A stretch of DNA of 64,000 nucleotides from Arthrobacter alpinus (lineage in GTDB: Bacteria > Actinomycetota > Actinomycetes > Actinomycetales > Micrococcaceae): NCBI RefSeq assembly GCF_900105965.1, contig NZ_FNTV01000001.1, positions 434,001-498,000 of the forward strand, written 5' to 3'. Under the pieces are notes generated by a model. That model was given only the letters and a program-made list of their open reading frames with translations. It was not told where the DNA came from and did not search any database. The position numbers and the translations under genes were made by a program. Positions 18,595 to 27,846 of the stretch are shown here, piece after piece (the first letter of the stretch is position 1; every line of letters begins with the position of its first letter).

Positions 18595-20190
18595 GTGACA
18601 GCCACCAAGCCAGTAGTACTCCTCGCTGAGGAACTTTCGCCCGCCACAATCGAGGCGTTGGGTCCCGATTTTGAAATCCGTCAGACCGACGGCGCGGACC
18701 GCTCCCAGCTGCTTTCCGCCATTGTTGACGTTGATGCGATCCTGGTTCGCTCCGCAACTTTGGTCGATGCCGAGGCCATCGCCGCAGCCAAGAACTTGAA
18801 GGTCATTGCTCGTGCCGGTGTGGGGCTGGACAACGTTGACATCAAGGCTGCAACGCAGGCTGGCGTCATGGTGGTGAACGCGCCGACCTCCAACATCGTC
18901 TCCGCGGCCGAGCTGACCATCGGCCACATCCTGTCCCTGGCCCGCCACATTCCCGCCGCCAGCACCGCGCTGAAGAACGGCGAGTGGAAGCGCTCCAAGT
19001 ACACCGGCACCGAATTGCTGGAAAAGAAGCTGGGCATCATCGGTCTGGGCCGCATTGGCGCCCTCATCACCGAGCGCGCCAAGGCCTTCGGCATGGAGGT
19101 TGTTGCCTACGATCCCTACGTCACCTCGGCCCGTGCCGCCAGCCTGGGCGTACAGCTGCTCTCCCTCGACGAGCTGCTGGAGCAGTCGGACTTCATCACG
19201 ATCCACATGCCGCGCACGCCCGAGACCTTGGGCATGATCGGCACCGAAGCGTTCAAGAAGATGAAGAAGACCGCCTACGTCATCAACGTGGCCCGTGGTG
19301 GCCTCATTGATGAAGCAGCCCTGAACATCGCCCTGCGCGAAGGCGAAATTGCCGGCGCCGGCATCGACGTATTCGTCAAGGAACCTGCCACTGATGTGGA
19401 TTTCCTGGGCCTGGACAATGTCATTGCCACCCCGCACCTGGGTGCTTCCACTGATGAAGCTCAGGAAAAGGCCGGCGTCTCCGTTGCCAAGTCGGTACGT
19501 CTGGCCCTGGCCGGCGAGCTGGTTCCGGATGCCGTGAACGTTGCCGGTGGCGTCATTGCCGCAGAGGTTCGCCCGGGTATTCCGCTGATCGAGAAGCTGG
19601 GCCGCATCTTCACGGCGCTGACCCACGCCTCCGTCACCCAGATCGACGTCGAAATTGCCGGTGAAATTGCCGCCCTCGACGTCAAGGCCCTGGAACTCTC
19701 TGCACTGAAGGGTGTCTTCAAGGACGTCGTTTCCGAGCAGGTCTCCTACGTCAATGCCCCGATTTTGGCTGAACAGCGTGGCATCAAGACCAACTTGATC
19801 ACCACGCTTGAATCAGCCGATTACCGCAACGTGCTGACCATCCGTGGCGCGCTTTCGGACGACTCCCAGATCTCTGTTTCCGGTACCTTGACCGGCCCGA
19901 AGCAGATCCAGAAGATTGTCTCCGTCAACGGCTACGAGCTTGAAATCCCCATGAGTGATCACCTCCTGGTCATCTCCTACGCCGACCGTCCGGGTGTCAT
20001 CGGCACCCTGGGCCGCCTGCTGGGCGAGAACGGCATCAACATTGCCGGCATGCAGGTTGCTCGCAACACTGAAGGTGGCCAGGCCCTGTCCCTGCTGACG
20101 GTCGACAGTGCCGTGCCGCAGACTGTGCTCGACGCCATCAAGACCGAAATCGGTGCCACCATGGCCCGCGAGGTCGACCTGGAGGACTAA
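18595..20190 (+). CDS. serA: D-3-phosphoglycerate dehydrogenase
   Basis: Oxidises 3-phosphoglycerate with NAD+ in the first committed step of serine synthesis. The 531-aa protein is the long actinobacterial form: the catalytic domain is split around a Rossmann domain with GLGRIG near residue 150, followed by the intervening domain (about 320-450) and a C-terminal ACT domain (from DHLLVISYADRPGVIG) that senses serine. The GTG at 18595 has AAGAGG upstream; an in-frame start at 18442 would add a non-conserved extension and is rejected. It is a single-gene unit. Confidence 0.95.
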   Translation: MTATKPVVLLAEELSPATIEALGPDFEIRQTDGADRSQLLSAIVDVDAILVRSATLVDAEAIAAAKNLKVIARAGVGLDNVDIKAATQAGVMVVNAPTSNIVSAAELTIGHILSLARHIPAASTALKNGEWKRSKYTGTELLEKKLGIIGLGRIGALITERAKAFGMEVVAYDPYVTSARAASLGVQLLSLDELLEQSDFITIHMPRTPETLGMIGTEAFKKMKKTAYVINVARGGLIDEAALNIALREGEIAGAGIDVFVKEPATDVDFLGLDNVIATPHLGASTDEAQEKAGVSVAKSVRLALAGELVPDAVNVAGGVIAAEVRPGIPLIEKLGRIFTALTHASVTQIDVEIAGEIAALDVKALELSALKGVFKDVVSEQVSYVNAPILAEQRGIKTNLITTLESADYRNVLTIRGALSDDSQISVSGTLTGPKQIQKIVSVNGYELEIPMSDHLLVISYADRPGVIGTLGRLLGENGINIAGMQVARNTEGGQALSLLTVDSAVPQTVLDAIKTEIGATMAREVDLED

Positions 20191-20261
20191 CATCCCCTAG
20201 TTGCCACACGGTGGCTGGATTCCCGGAGCGGGGATGGATTTTCAAGGTCGCCCAGCGACCG

Positions 20262-20358
20262 CCGAAATCTTACTGCACGCGAGGGAACCCGGCCGCCGTC
20301 GTGCGTTAAAGCGCGGTGGCGGGCTTCGTTAGCGGAAATCTTACTGCCCGCGAGGGAG
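20262..20358. repeat. Direct repeat of about 25 bp with 70-bp period upstream of metG
   Basis: GAAATCTTACTGC(A/C)CGCGAGGGA begins at 20264 and again at 20334. The spacer is GC-rich. The region 20191-20423 holds no other gene-like feature. The function is unknown. Confidence 0.6.
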
Positions 20359-20411
20359 CTCGCCCACCGCACACCCAGAGTCACGAATCGGTGTTTGGGC
20401 GGCCGACACGG

Positions 20412-20423
20412 TAAATTCGTAGG
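20412..20423 (+). promoter_or_regulatory. Candidate -10 for leaderless metG transcription
   Basis: TAAATT at 20412-20417 ends six bases before the metG GTG, and no Shine-Dalgarno sequence precedes the start. This spacing is expected for a leaderless mRNA. Confidence 0.4.
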
Positions 20424-22004
20424 GTGACATCTACTGAATCGGCCAAGACGCCTTACTACCTCACCACCGCCATCACGTACCCGAACGGTGTTCCGCACAT
20501 CGGGCATGCCTACGAATACATCGCCACCGATGCCATGGCACGCTTCAAGCGCCTGGACGGCTTTGACGTGAAGTTCCTGACCGGCACGGACGAGCACGGT
20601 ATGAAGATTGCGCAGGCGGCCGAGAAGGAAGGCATCACGCCCAAGGAACTCGTTGACCGCAACGCCGCCATTTACAAGGAAGCACACGCGGCCCTGGGCA
20701 TCAGCTACGACCGGTTCATCCGCACCACAGACGCCGACCACTATGCCGCATCTCAGGCCATCTGGAAGAAGATGGAAGACGCCGGGGACATCTACCTTGG
20801 CAAGTACGAGGGCTGGTACTCCGTCCGCGATGAGGCTTACTACGGCGAAGATGAGACCGAACTGCGCGAGGACGGCAAGCGTTACTCCAAGGTTACTGAC
20901 ACAGAACTGACCTGGACCGAAGAGGAAAGCTACTTCTTCCGCCTGTCGAACTACCAGGAAAAACTGCTGGCACTCTATGAAGAGCAGCCCGAATTCGGAG
21001 CCCCGCGTACGCGTTTCAACGAGGTCATCAGCTTCGTCAAGGGTGGGCTTGAAGACCTTTCCGTCAGCCGCACCACCTTCGACTGGGGAGTACCCGTTCC
21101 CGGCAACGACAAGCACGTCATGTACGTGTGGGTCGACGCCCTGACCAACTACCTCACGGGCATTGGCTACCCGGATGTTGAGTCCGAGGAGTTCCAAAAG
21201 TTCTGGCCGGCCGACGTCCACATCATCGGCAAGGACATTTCCCGTTTCCACGCCGTCTACTGGCCTGCTTTCCTCATGTCCGCCGGGCTGGAACTGCCCA
21301 AGCGCGTCATGATCCACGGCTTCCTGCACAACAATGGCGTGAAGATGTCCAAGTCTCTGGGCAACGTTGTTGCTCCGGGCGACTGGGTTGCCCAGTACGG
21401 CCTGGACCAGGTCCGCTTCTTCCTCCTGCGCGAGGTGCCTTTCGGCGCCGATGGTTCGTACAACCACGATGCCGTTGTTGGCCGCATGAACTCCGATCTG
21501 GCCAACAACCTTGGCAACCTGGCCCAACGTTCACTGTCCATGGTGGCGAAGAACTGCGAGGGTCTTGTTCCGACCCCCGGCGCCTTCACCGATGCCGACG
21601 AAACCATCCTCGCCGCCGCGCATGAGCTGCTGGAGATGTCCCGCAACGCGTACCAGGTGCAGGACTTCCACGGTTCGCTGGAGAAGATCTGGCACGTCCT
21701 GGGCGACACCAACGCCTACTTCGCCGATCAGGCCCCCTGGGTTCTGCGCAAGACTGACGTTCCCCGCATGGAAACCGTGCTGTACGTGACCCTCGAGGTG
21801 CTGCGTATTGTCTCGATCCTGATCCAGCCGGTTGTGCCGGACGCAGCGGCCAAGTTGCTGACAGTTCTGGGTCAGGGCACATCCGCCGACGACGCCGTTC
21901 GCCAGTTCGCTGCGATCGCCACACCGCTGGTGGCCGGTACCGTCTTGCCTGCCCCGGCACCGATCTTCCCGCGGTACGAAGAGCCCGCACCCGTCGAGGC
22001 GTAG
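20424..22004 (+). CDS. metG: Methionyl-tRNA synthetase
   Basis: Charges initiator and elongator tRNA-Met with methionine. The 526-aa protein is the short form without a C-terminal tRNA-binding domain. The class I signature appears as [12 protein letters not shown] (residues about 20-31) and the KMSKS loop as KMSKSLG (about 307-313). The connective peptide [16 protein letters not shown] lacks the zinc cysteines. The GTG start lies just after a -10-like hexamer, so translation is probably leaderless. A long palindrome follows. Confidence 0.95.
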   Translation: MTSTESAKTPYYLTTAITYPNGVPHIGHAYEYIATDAMARFKRLDGFDVKFLTGTDEHGMKIAQAAEKEGITPKELVDRNAAIYKEAHAALGISYDRFIRTTDADHYAASQAIWKKMEDAGDIYLGKYEGWYSVRDEAYYGEDETELREDGKRYSKVTDTELTWTEEESYFFRLSNYQEKLLALYEEQPEFGAPRTRFNEVISFVKGGLEDLSVSRTTFDWGVPVPGNDKHVMYVWVDALTNYLTGIGYPDVESEEFQKFWPADVHIIGKDISRFHAVYWPAFLMSAGLELPKRVMIHGFLHNNGVKMSKSLGNVVAPGDWVAQYGLDQVRFFLLREVPFGADGSYNHDAVVGRMNSDLANNLGNLAQRSLSMVAKNCEGLVPTPGAFTDADETILAAAHELLEMSRNAYQVQDFHGSLEKIWHVLGDTNAYFADQAPWVLRKTDVPRMETVLYVTLEVLRIVSILIQPVVPDAAAKLLTVLGQGTSADDAVRQFAAIATPLVAGTVLPAPAPIFPRYEEPAPVEA

Positions 22005-22040
22005 AGGCGGCGCCCAAACGCGGGCCCACCCTCCCTTTCA

Positions 22041-22109
22041 AAAATGCCGCCGTTCGCGCATTTTGCCGCAAGTAGACCTATGGCAAAATGCGGGAGCGGC
22101 GGCATTTTT
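22041..22109. terminator. Palindrome between convergent metG and AbiEi-like gene
   Basis: AAAATGCCGCCGTTCGCGC... (22041-22067) pairs with the 3' arm at 22082-22109, with a few mismatches, over a 14-base loop. The arms begin with A and end with T runs, so the element can terminate in both directions. It closely resembles the palindrome at 23219-23284 on the other side of the gene. Confidence 0.75.
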
Positions 22110-22113
22110 ACTA

Positions 22114-23115
22114 TTACTTTGATAGTCCTGCTTGACGGAGCGGCTGTTCGAATCGATTCCTGTCGCTGAGTTCTTGCCACGTCCACCGCACAAAGCGGAC
22201 GCCCTGGGCACGAATCTGGTCCTCACGTGCTTTTTCTTTCATAACCCGGTCTTGGATCGACAAGCCGCCTCCCCAATCGGAGCGAGTGTATTTTCCTTTA
22301 CCGTCGAATTCACCGGCCAGATTCTGCTCCTTGAACCAAAAGTCCACAAAGGCGTCGCTGCCATCCCGCAGCAGGTAGTGCTTTTGCAAGACTGGCGGTG
22401 GGAATCCAAGCTGATGCATTTTCGCGCGGCTGATGGATTCACCAGCAGAACCGGACAACGCTGACGCGAAGTTGATGACTGCCGAGGTGCGCTCTCGGCT
22501 AGCCCGGCTCGTGAGCTGCCCGGCCGCAGCGAGGAGGTCATGGCAGGAGAGCTCGGACCCTTGGGTGCCGTCGGTAGTCCATGATGGTTCGTGGAGGACT
22601 GGTTCAGTGCCTGCCGGTGTGAACTGATTGACGGCCTGCCGTTGTTCTGGAGTGCGCAAGGCAGAGTCGCAGACCGCCACCGCATAGGGGAAAGACAACT
22701 CCTTGATCAATGCAATGGTGGTGGTCTGCTTGTCGGTGAGCAGGAACTGTCCGCACTGCACAATGCCCTCCGTCAGGGAACCTACGTGACGGATGACGCC
22801 GTTGTTGCTTCGGCCGCTTGTGGCAACTTCTGTCACAACGTGCAGTTTGCTTGGCAACCCGACAACCCACAGACCCCACAAGAGTGCCGCCGTTGCGTGG
22901 CACAGCACGGGCTGTCGGGGCACCAGCGCCTGGAATGCCGCCACCCGCAGCCCGTATTGCTCTGTCGGGTTCAGGCTGTTCCAGTCGGTGGACTTCGCAT
23001 AAACACCGCGACGGAGCCGCACCAGCTCTCCCTTGCGGTGGAGCTGCGCGAGTTTCCTTGGATCCTGTCCCACGAGTCTGAGATCGGACGGAAGAATCAG
23101 GCGGGGCTTGTTCAT
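22114..23115 (-). CDS. AbiEi-like antitoxin-domain protein with C-terminal nuclease-like segment
   Basis: A 333-aa protein not assigned a proven function. The N-terminal 60 residues (DLRLVGQDPRKLAQLHRKGELVRLRRGVYAKS) resemble the winged-helix domain of AbiEi-family type IV antitoxins, and the C-terminal part (about residues 269-315, EFDGKGKY ... REDQIRAQGVRFVRWTWQEL) resembles the DUF559/VSR restriction-endonuclease-like fold, with an E-x-D-G-K and late R/W residues. Such proteins occur as single genes in actinobacteria. No AbiEii-type toxin lies beside it. The ATG at 23115 starts at the conserved segment; a longer frame to 23193 is possible. Role in DNA defence or regulation is inference. 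Confidence 0.65.
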   Translation of the reverse strand: MNKPRLILPSDLRLVGQDPRKLAQLHRKGELVRLRRGVYAKSTDWNSLNPTEQYGLRVAAFQALVPRQPVLCHATAALLWGLWVVGLPSKLHVVTEVATSGRSNNGVIRHVGSLTEGIVQCGQFLLTDKQTTTIALIKELSFPYAVAVCDSALRTPEQRQAVNQFTPAGTEPVLHEPSWTTDGTQGSELSCHDLLAAAGQLTSRASRERTSAVINFASALSGSAGESISRAKMHQLGFPPPVLQKHYLLRDGSDAFVDFWFKEQNLAGEFDGKGKYTRSDWGGGLSIQDRVMKEKAREDQIRAQGVRFVRWTWQELSDRNRFEQPLRQAGLSK

Positions 23116-23218
23116 ACCTACAAGGGTTTCATGGTGCTCGGCCCTATATAAGGGGCAAAATCGCTTCTGTGGATAACCTCCAGGTGTGTCCACCAGGCAA
23201 ATTCTGGACAGCTGGCGA

Positions 23219-23284
23219 AAATGCCGCCGTTCCCGCGTTTTGCCGCAAGTCTACTTGCGGCAAAACGCGGGAACGGCGGCATTT
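23219..23284. terminator. Perfect 32-bp palindrome between AbiEi-like and ABC permease genes
   Basis: Two perfect 32-base arms (23219-23250 and 23253-23284) with a 2-base loop begin AAATGCCGCCGTTCCCGCG. It lies just after the ABC permease stop on the minus strand and before the AbiEi-like start. The arms end in TTT, so it can act as terminator for the ABC operon. The low loop length makes it a very strong hairpin. Confidence 0.75.
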
Positions 23285-23305
23285 GTCGGTTGAGGGCAGC
23301 GGAGA

Positions 23306-25795
23306 TTAGTCCATGGCCAGCCCTTCAACGGGTGAGAGCTTCGCCGCGCGGTGTGCAGGGACCACCGAGGCCAGCAGGCCGGCCACTGCCGCAACACCCA
23401 CCACGGCCAGGATCTGTCCCCACGGGATCACGGCAGTGACGGCCGCAAAGCTGCCAAGGGCCGATTGGGCGCCGGCCCAGCCGTACACCGCGCCGAGTGC
23501 GGAGCCAATAAGCGCCGCAACCCCGGCAATCAGCACCGCTTCCAGTGCGAGCATGCCGCGCAGCTGTCCGCGGGTCAGCCCCAGGGCCCGCAACAGCGAG
23601 TTCTCGCGGGTCCGTTCCAGCACCGAGAGTGAGAGCGTGTTGGCCACGCCGATCAGCGCGATAAACACCGCCACGGCCAGCAAACCCGTGACCACCAGCA
23701 AGAGCATGTCGATCACCTGGTTGAACATGACCTTTTCCAGGACACCTCCGCCAATCTGGTTCTCGTCAATGTGCAGTGCTTGTGCCAGGGAAGTGCGCAG
23801 GTCCATCAACCCATTCGCATCCAACGCCGGGTCAACCGTGATCCACAGCGGTGCCGTCATTTGGGCATGCAGTGGATCGTCAGCCGGCAGCGCGTGGAAT
23901 GCGTCCAGGGAAACCAAGGCAGTCATGCCATAGGCGGTGGAGGAGGTTGCAGCCAGATTCGTGGTCTGCGTCCCGGCGACCAGACTGGCCGCACTGCCCG
24001 CGGTGCCCTTGGGCAGCACCACGGATGTGCGGGTGGGACGGTTTGCCGGATTTGCCAACAAGGCGAGGGCATCGGCGTCGGATATTCCGTAGGTGGCCAG
24101 CTGGGAGTCGCCCGCGGTCACCATTCCCACGAGCTCCAGGCGGGCGATGTGCTTGACACCGGGAAGGGCTGCGGCGGTGGCCATTTCGGCGTCCGTAATG
24201 TCATTCCCACCTGGGTAGGTTTGCGCCGCCAGATCCACCGGGTACGTTCCGTCGAGCTCAGAATCAAAAGCGTGCCGGGCGGTTGCCGCGCCCGTCATCA
24301 TCATGGTCACGAGCGTGACGCCAATGAGCAGGGCCGACGCCGTCGCGGTGGTCCTGCGCGGGTTGCGCACGGCGTTCGCGGCAGCCATCTTCCCGGGCAC
24401 ACCGGCCGGGCGGGCCAGAGTTCCGGCCAGCGAAACCAACTTGGGCACAAAGAGCGTCGCGGCCATCAGGAAGCCGATGAATGACGCCGCGCCGGAGGGC
24501 AGCGCCAACAGCAGGTTCGCGGAGATGCCGCCTGCAATCAGTCCCACACCGCCAGCCAAGATCAGCACCACCCCAATTGTGAGGCGGATACGGCCGCCGG
24601 AATTGTGCACCGACGCGTCATCAGCGGGTCGCAGCGCAGCCAGTGGCGCCACCGCGGTCGCGGCCCGAGCCGGCACCAGTGCGGCCAGGACGGTGAGAAG
24701 GGTTCCCACCACAATGCCGGCAATAATGGCCGACGGCGGCACCGCCAGGGTGGCGAAGCTGAAGTCCGGGTTTTGGCTCAGCAGGCTCAAAACGAGAGCC
24801 ATGGTTCCTGTGGCGGCCAGAACACCAAGGACGGATGCCGTGAAGCCGACGATGAGGGCCTCCACAATAACCGAGCTCCGGACCTGGTTGCGGCTGGCGC
24901 CAACACAGCGCAGCAGTGCCAGTTCGCGGGTTCGCTGCGCCACCAGGACGGAGAAGGTGTTGGAGACAACCAGGGCGGAGACCAACAGGGCCACGCCGGC
25001 AAACGCAAGCAGGACGATGGTCAGCTGGTCCTGGCCGCCGGTAAAGTTCGCCACCTGCTCGGTGGTCTTCTCATCCGGAGTCATGATGGTCTCGATCGGC
25101 TGGTTCAGGGCGGCAGCGAGGGACTCCTTGGCCTCCGTGATGGATGTGCCATCCTTCAGGTTCACCGAGATGGTGCGGTAACCGTCGTGCGGGGTGCCCA
25201 GAGCATTCACCGCGGCCGGGGTGCCGACGAATTGGGCTGTCCCCGATGACTGGGGGTCAGTGGAGGTCGCCGTGATGCCCGTGATCGTGGCCGTCAGGGT
25301 CGGCTTCTTGACGTCCCCGAGTTCGCCGGTGCCTTGGCCGGTCAACGTGGTTGCACTGCCCACGGCCAGTGTGTTGCGTTCGGCCGTGACGGTGTCCACC
25401 ACAACCTCATGGTCATTTCCTGGCCAGGTGCCGGAAAGGAGCTTGACTGGTTCCAGGGATGGGAACGAGGACATGTTGCGGAACGAAGCACCAATGGAGG
25501 ACTTGCCCAGATCAGTCTGGATGTACAGCGAACGCTGGGCGTATGACTCGCCCACCGCAGGGGACGCCGCCACTGTGGCTGCGGCCGACTCCGTCAAGGG
25601 TTCGTTGCCGGGAGGGGAAACCACCAGATCGGCCGAGGCGTAGGACTGTCCGATGCTGGCCTTCAGGGACGCCTTGGTGGAGGCATTGACCATGAGTGTC
25701 GCCGAAAGGAATGCGACGGCGAGCAACACAGCCAAGGTAATGGCGATAAACCGCCGGGAATGAGTCTTGAGCTGACTCAGGGCTACCTGCAACAT
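23306..25795 (-). CDS. FtsX/MacB-type ABC transporter permease
   Basis: Membrane part of an ABC exporter or mechanotransmitter, 829 aa. It has an N-terminal membrane helix (about 17-38), a large extracellular domain, a first FtsX block of three helices (about 255-395), further helices, a second extracellular domain and a final FtsX block (about 700-815). This duplicated layout is common in actinobacterial LolCDE/MacB relatives. It starts three bases after the ATPase gene. Substrates are not known; lipids, peptides or antibiotics are usual for the family. Confidence 0.88.
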   Translation of the reverse strand: MLQVALSQLKTHSRRFIAITLAVLLAVAFLSATLMVNASTKASLKASIGQSYASADLVVSPPGNEPLTESAAATVAASPAVGESYAQRSLYIQTDLGKSSIGASFRNMSSFPSLEPVKLLSGTWPGNDHEVVVDTVTAERNTLAVGSATTLTGQGTGELGDVKKPTLTATITGITATSTDPQSSGTAQFVGTPAAVNALGTPHDGYRTISVNLKDGTSITEAKESLAAALNQPIETIMTPDEKTTEQVANFTGGQDQLTIVLLAFAGVALLVSALVVSNTFSVLVAQRTRELALLRCVGASRNQVRSSVIVEALIVGFTASVLGVLAATGTMALVLSLLSQNPDFSFATLAVPPSAIIAGIVVGTLLTVLAALVPARAATAVAPLAALRPADDASVHNSGGRIRLTIGVVLILAGGVGLIAGGISANLLLALPSGAASFIGFLMAATLFVPKLVSLAGTLARPAGVPGKMAAANAVRNPRRTTATASALLIGVTLVTMMMTGAATARHAFDSELDGTYPVDLAAQTYPGGNDITDAEMATAAALPGVKHIARLELVGMVTAGDSQLATYGISDADALALLANPANRPTRTSVVLPKGTAGSAASLVAGTQTTNLAATSSTAYGMTALVSLDAFHALPADDPLHAQMTAPLWITVDPALDANGLMDLRTSLAQALHIDENQIGGGVLEKVMFNQVIDMLLLVVTGLLAVAVFIALIGVANTLSLSVLERTRENSLLRALGLTRGQLRGMLALEAVLIAGVAALIGSALGAVYGWAGAQSALGSFAAVTAVIPWGQILAVVGVAAVAGLLASVVPAHRAAKLSPVEGLAMD

Positions 25796-25798
25796 CGT

Positions 25799-26551
25799 TT
25801 AGGCCCCCAGCGAAGCGAGCGAAGCCAGCACCGAATCGGCGGTGGGGTTCTCCAACTGGCCCACCAGCTCGCCGTCGTTCATCAACACCACGCGGTCGGC
25901 GTAGGAGGCGGCGACGGGATCGTGGGTGACCATGATGATGCTCTGGCCCATCTCCCGCGAGGAACGGCGCAGCATGCCCAAAACCTCGGCGCCGGAGCGC
26001 GAATCCAGGTTGCCTGTGGGCTCGTCACCGAAGATGACGTCGGGACGGGTGAGCAGCGCGCGGGCCACGGCCACACGCTGCTGCTGGCCACCGGAGAGTT
26101 CGTGTGGCTTGTGCGCCAGCCGGTCGGTGAGGCCAAGCGTGGAGGTGACGAAGGAGAACCATTCCTTGTCAACGGTGCCTCCGGCCAGGGCCACAGGCAA
26201 GGTGATGTTGGCTTCCGCCGTAAGCGTGGGGACAAGGTTGAAGGCTTGGAAGACGAAGCCGATCCGGTCCCGGCGCAGTTGTGTCAGGGCCTTGTCGTTC
26301 AGGGTCGTCAGCTCGGTCTCGCCGAGGTGGATGGTGCCCGAGGTGACCGAATCCAGGCCCGCAAGGCAGTGCATGAGCGTTGATTTGCCGGAGCCCGATG
26401 GGCCCATGATCGCGGTGAATTGGCCGGCAGGGAAGTCCAGGTCCACGCCCTTGAGCGCCGCCACCTCGGTCTCGCCCTTGCCATAAGTCTTGCGCAGTCC
26501 GCGGGCCTGAACCGCCAGGGTGCGTTGATTGTGCTCTGTAGTGATGGTCAT
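25799..26551 (-). CDS. ABC transporter ATP-binding protein (MacB/LolD type)
   Basis: Energises the adjacent FtsX-type permease. The 250-aa protein has Walker A GPSGSGKST (residues 50-58), the signature LSGGQQQR (152-159) and Walker B DVIFGDEP with the catalytic Glu at 177. It is the first gene of a two-gene operon. Confidence 0.93.
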   Translation of the reverse strand: MTITTEHNQRTLAVQARGLRKTYGKGETEVAALKGVDLDFPAGQFTAIMGPSGSGKSTLMHCLAGLDSVTSGTIHLGETELTTLNDKALTQLRRDRIGFVFQAFNLVPTLTAEANITLPVALAGGTVDKEWFSFVTSTLGLTDRLAHKPHELSGGQQQRVAVARALLTRPDVIFGDEPTGNLDSRSGAEVLGMLRRSSREMGQSIIMVTHDPVAASYADRVVLMNDGELVGQLENPTADSVLASLASLGA

Positions 26552-26724
26552 GGCCCCAGCCTATTATTTGACCGTCCGCTGCGGATCGGAGCGTAGGTGG
26601 ATATGCCCGGAACGCTCGACGCCGAACCCTCCTACCCAGGGTGGAGCCCGGTTCCGCCGGGACTGGTTGGGCGGGGCCGGAACCAGGCATTCCGTTGACG
26701 ATTGCGCGGGAGGAGAATGAGGGG

Positions 26725-27843
26725 ATGGATGCAGCAGAGGACAGGCCGGCGGGTGGTGGTCCAGCGTTTTTAGGCAAGGTCGTTGTTGCGGCAACCGGGT
26801 TTGCGGAGCTGGCCAGTATTGCGATGGGGGACAAGCTGGGCTGGTATCGGGCCCTGAACGATGCGGGCAGTGCCGGACTCAGTTCGGACGAATTGGCCGA
26901 AAATACCGCAACGAATCCGCGCTATGTGCAGGAGTGGTTGGAGCAACAGGCAGTGGCGGGGCTCCTCACTGCATCGCGGCAATCGGAGGACGACGCCCCG
27001 GAAGAACCAGGCGGCAGCTTTCGCTTCAACCTTCCACCCGGTGCCGCAGCAGCCCTCGTTGACGACGATTCCTTGGACAATCTTGCGCCCATGGTGCGAA
27101 TGCTCATGGCCGGACTCGCGAACTTCCCGGAGCTATTGGCGGCCTACCGGAATGGTGGGGGAGTGCCGTGGTCGGTTGTTGGTGATGAGGCCCGGGATTC
27201 GCAGGCACGGGGCAACAAGGCGTGGTTTGAAACGCGGCTGGGGACTGCCCTTGCCGGTGTCGGGGACGTCCATGCCATCTTGGCCAGAGCAGGTGCCCGA
27301 ATTCTCGATCTGGGTGCCGGGTATGGCTGGTCAACCTTGGCGCTGGCCAAGGCCTACCCGGGGGCCGTCGTCGTCGGCATCGACATTGATGAGCCCTCCA
27401 TCGTGCGCGCGCGGGATCATGCCAGGGAGCGTGGCATGGCCGGCCAGGTCAGTTTTGAGCACGCCGATGCCGCTGGTTGGCAGTCCCCTGACAGTGCGGA
27501 TGCCGTGTTCATCTTCGAGGCCCTGCACGACATGCCCTTCCCTGTCAGTGTCCTGCAATCCATTCGGCGCATGGTCAAGCCCGACGGCGTGGTGGTGGTC
27601 ATGGACGAAGCCGTCGCCGATTCGTTTGATCCACCCGGCGACGAACTAGAGCGGCTCATGTATGCCTATAGCCTGCTCATCTGCCTGCCGGACAGCCTCT
27701 CAACTCCCGGCTCCGTGGGAACGGGCACGGTGATGCGTCCATCCACCCTTGAGCGCTATGCCATGGAGGCAGGCTTCTCCCGAGTGGCGAAGCTGCCCAT
27801 CGAGGATTTTTCTTTCTTCCGCTTCTACCGGCTGTTCATCTAA
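26725..27843 (+). CDS. SAM-dependent methyltransferase with N-terminal winged helix
   Basis: A class I methyltransferase of 372 aa. The N-terminal third (about 20-110, WYRALNDAGSAGLSSDELAENTATNPRYVQEWLEQQ) is a winged helix/dimerisation part of the kind seen in Rv2258c-like and O-methyltransferase proteins. The SAM motif ILDLGAGYGWSTLALA starts near residue 193, followed by the acidic GIDIDEP. The ATG at 26725 has AGGAG nine bases upstream; a longer frame to 26641 lacks family resemblance. The substrate is unknown. It converges with the AlkZ-like gene, with only three bases between the stop codons. Confidence 0.82.
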   Translation: MDAAEDRPAGGGPAFLGKVVVAATGFAELASIAMGDKLGWYRALNDAGSAGLSSDELAENTATNPRYVQEWLEQQAVAGLLTASRQSEDDAPEEPGGSFRFNLPPGAAAALVDDDSLDNLAPMVRMLMAGLANFPELLAAYRNGGGVPWSVVGDEARDSQARGNKAWFETRLGTALAGVGDVHAILARAGARILDLGAGYGWSTLALAKAYPGAVVVGIDIDEPSIVRARDHARERGMAGQVSFEHADAAGWQSPDSADAVFIFEALHDMPFPVSVLQSIRRMVKPDGVVVVMDEAVADSFDPPGDELERLMYAYSLLICLPDSLSTPGSVGTGTVMRPSTLERYAMEAGFSRVAKLPIEDFSFFRFYRLFI

Positions 27844-27846
27844 GGA

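Noticed and set aside
22041..23284. Insertion sequence bounded by inverted repeats
   Set aside because: Each palindrome is self-complementary rather than one half of a terminal pair, no target-site duplication is seen and the enclosed protein is not a transposase.
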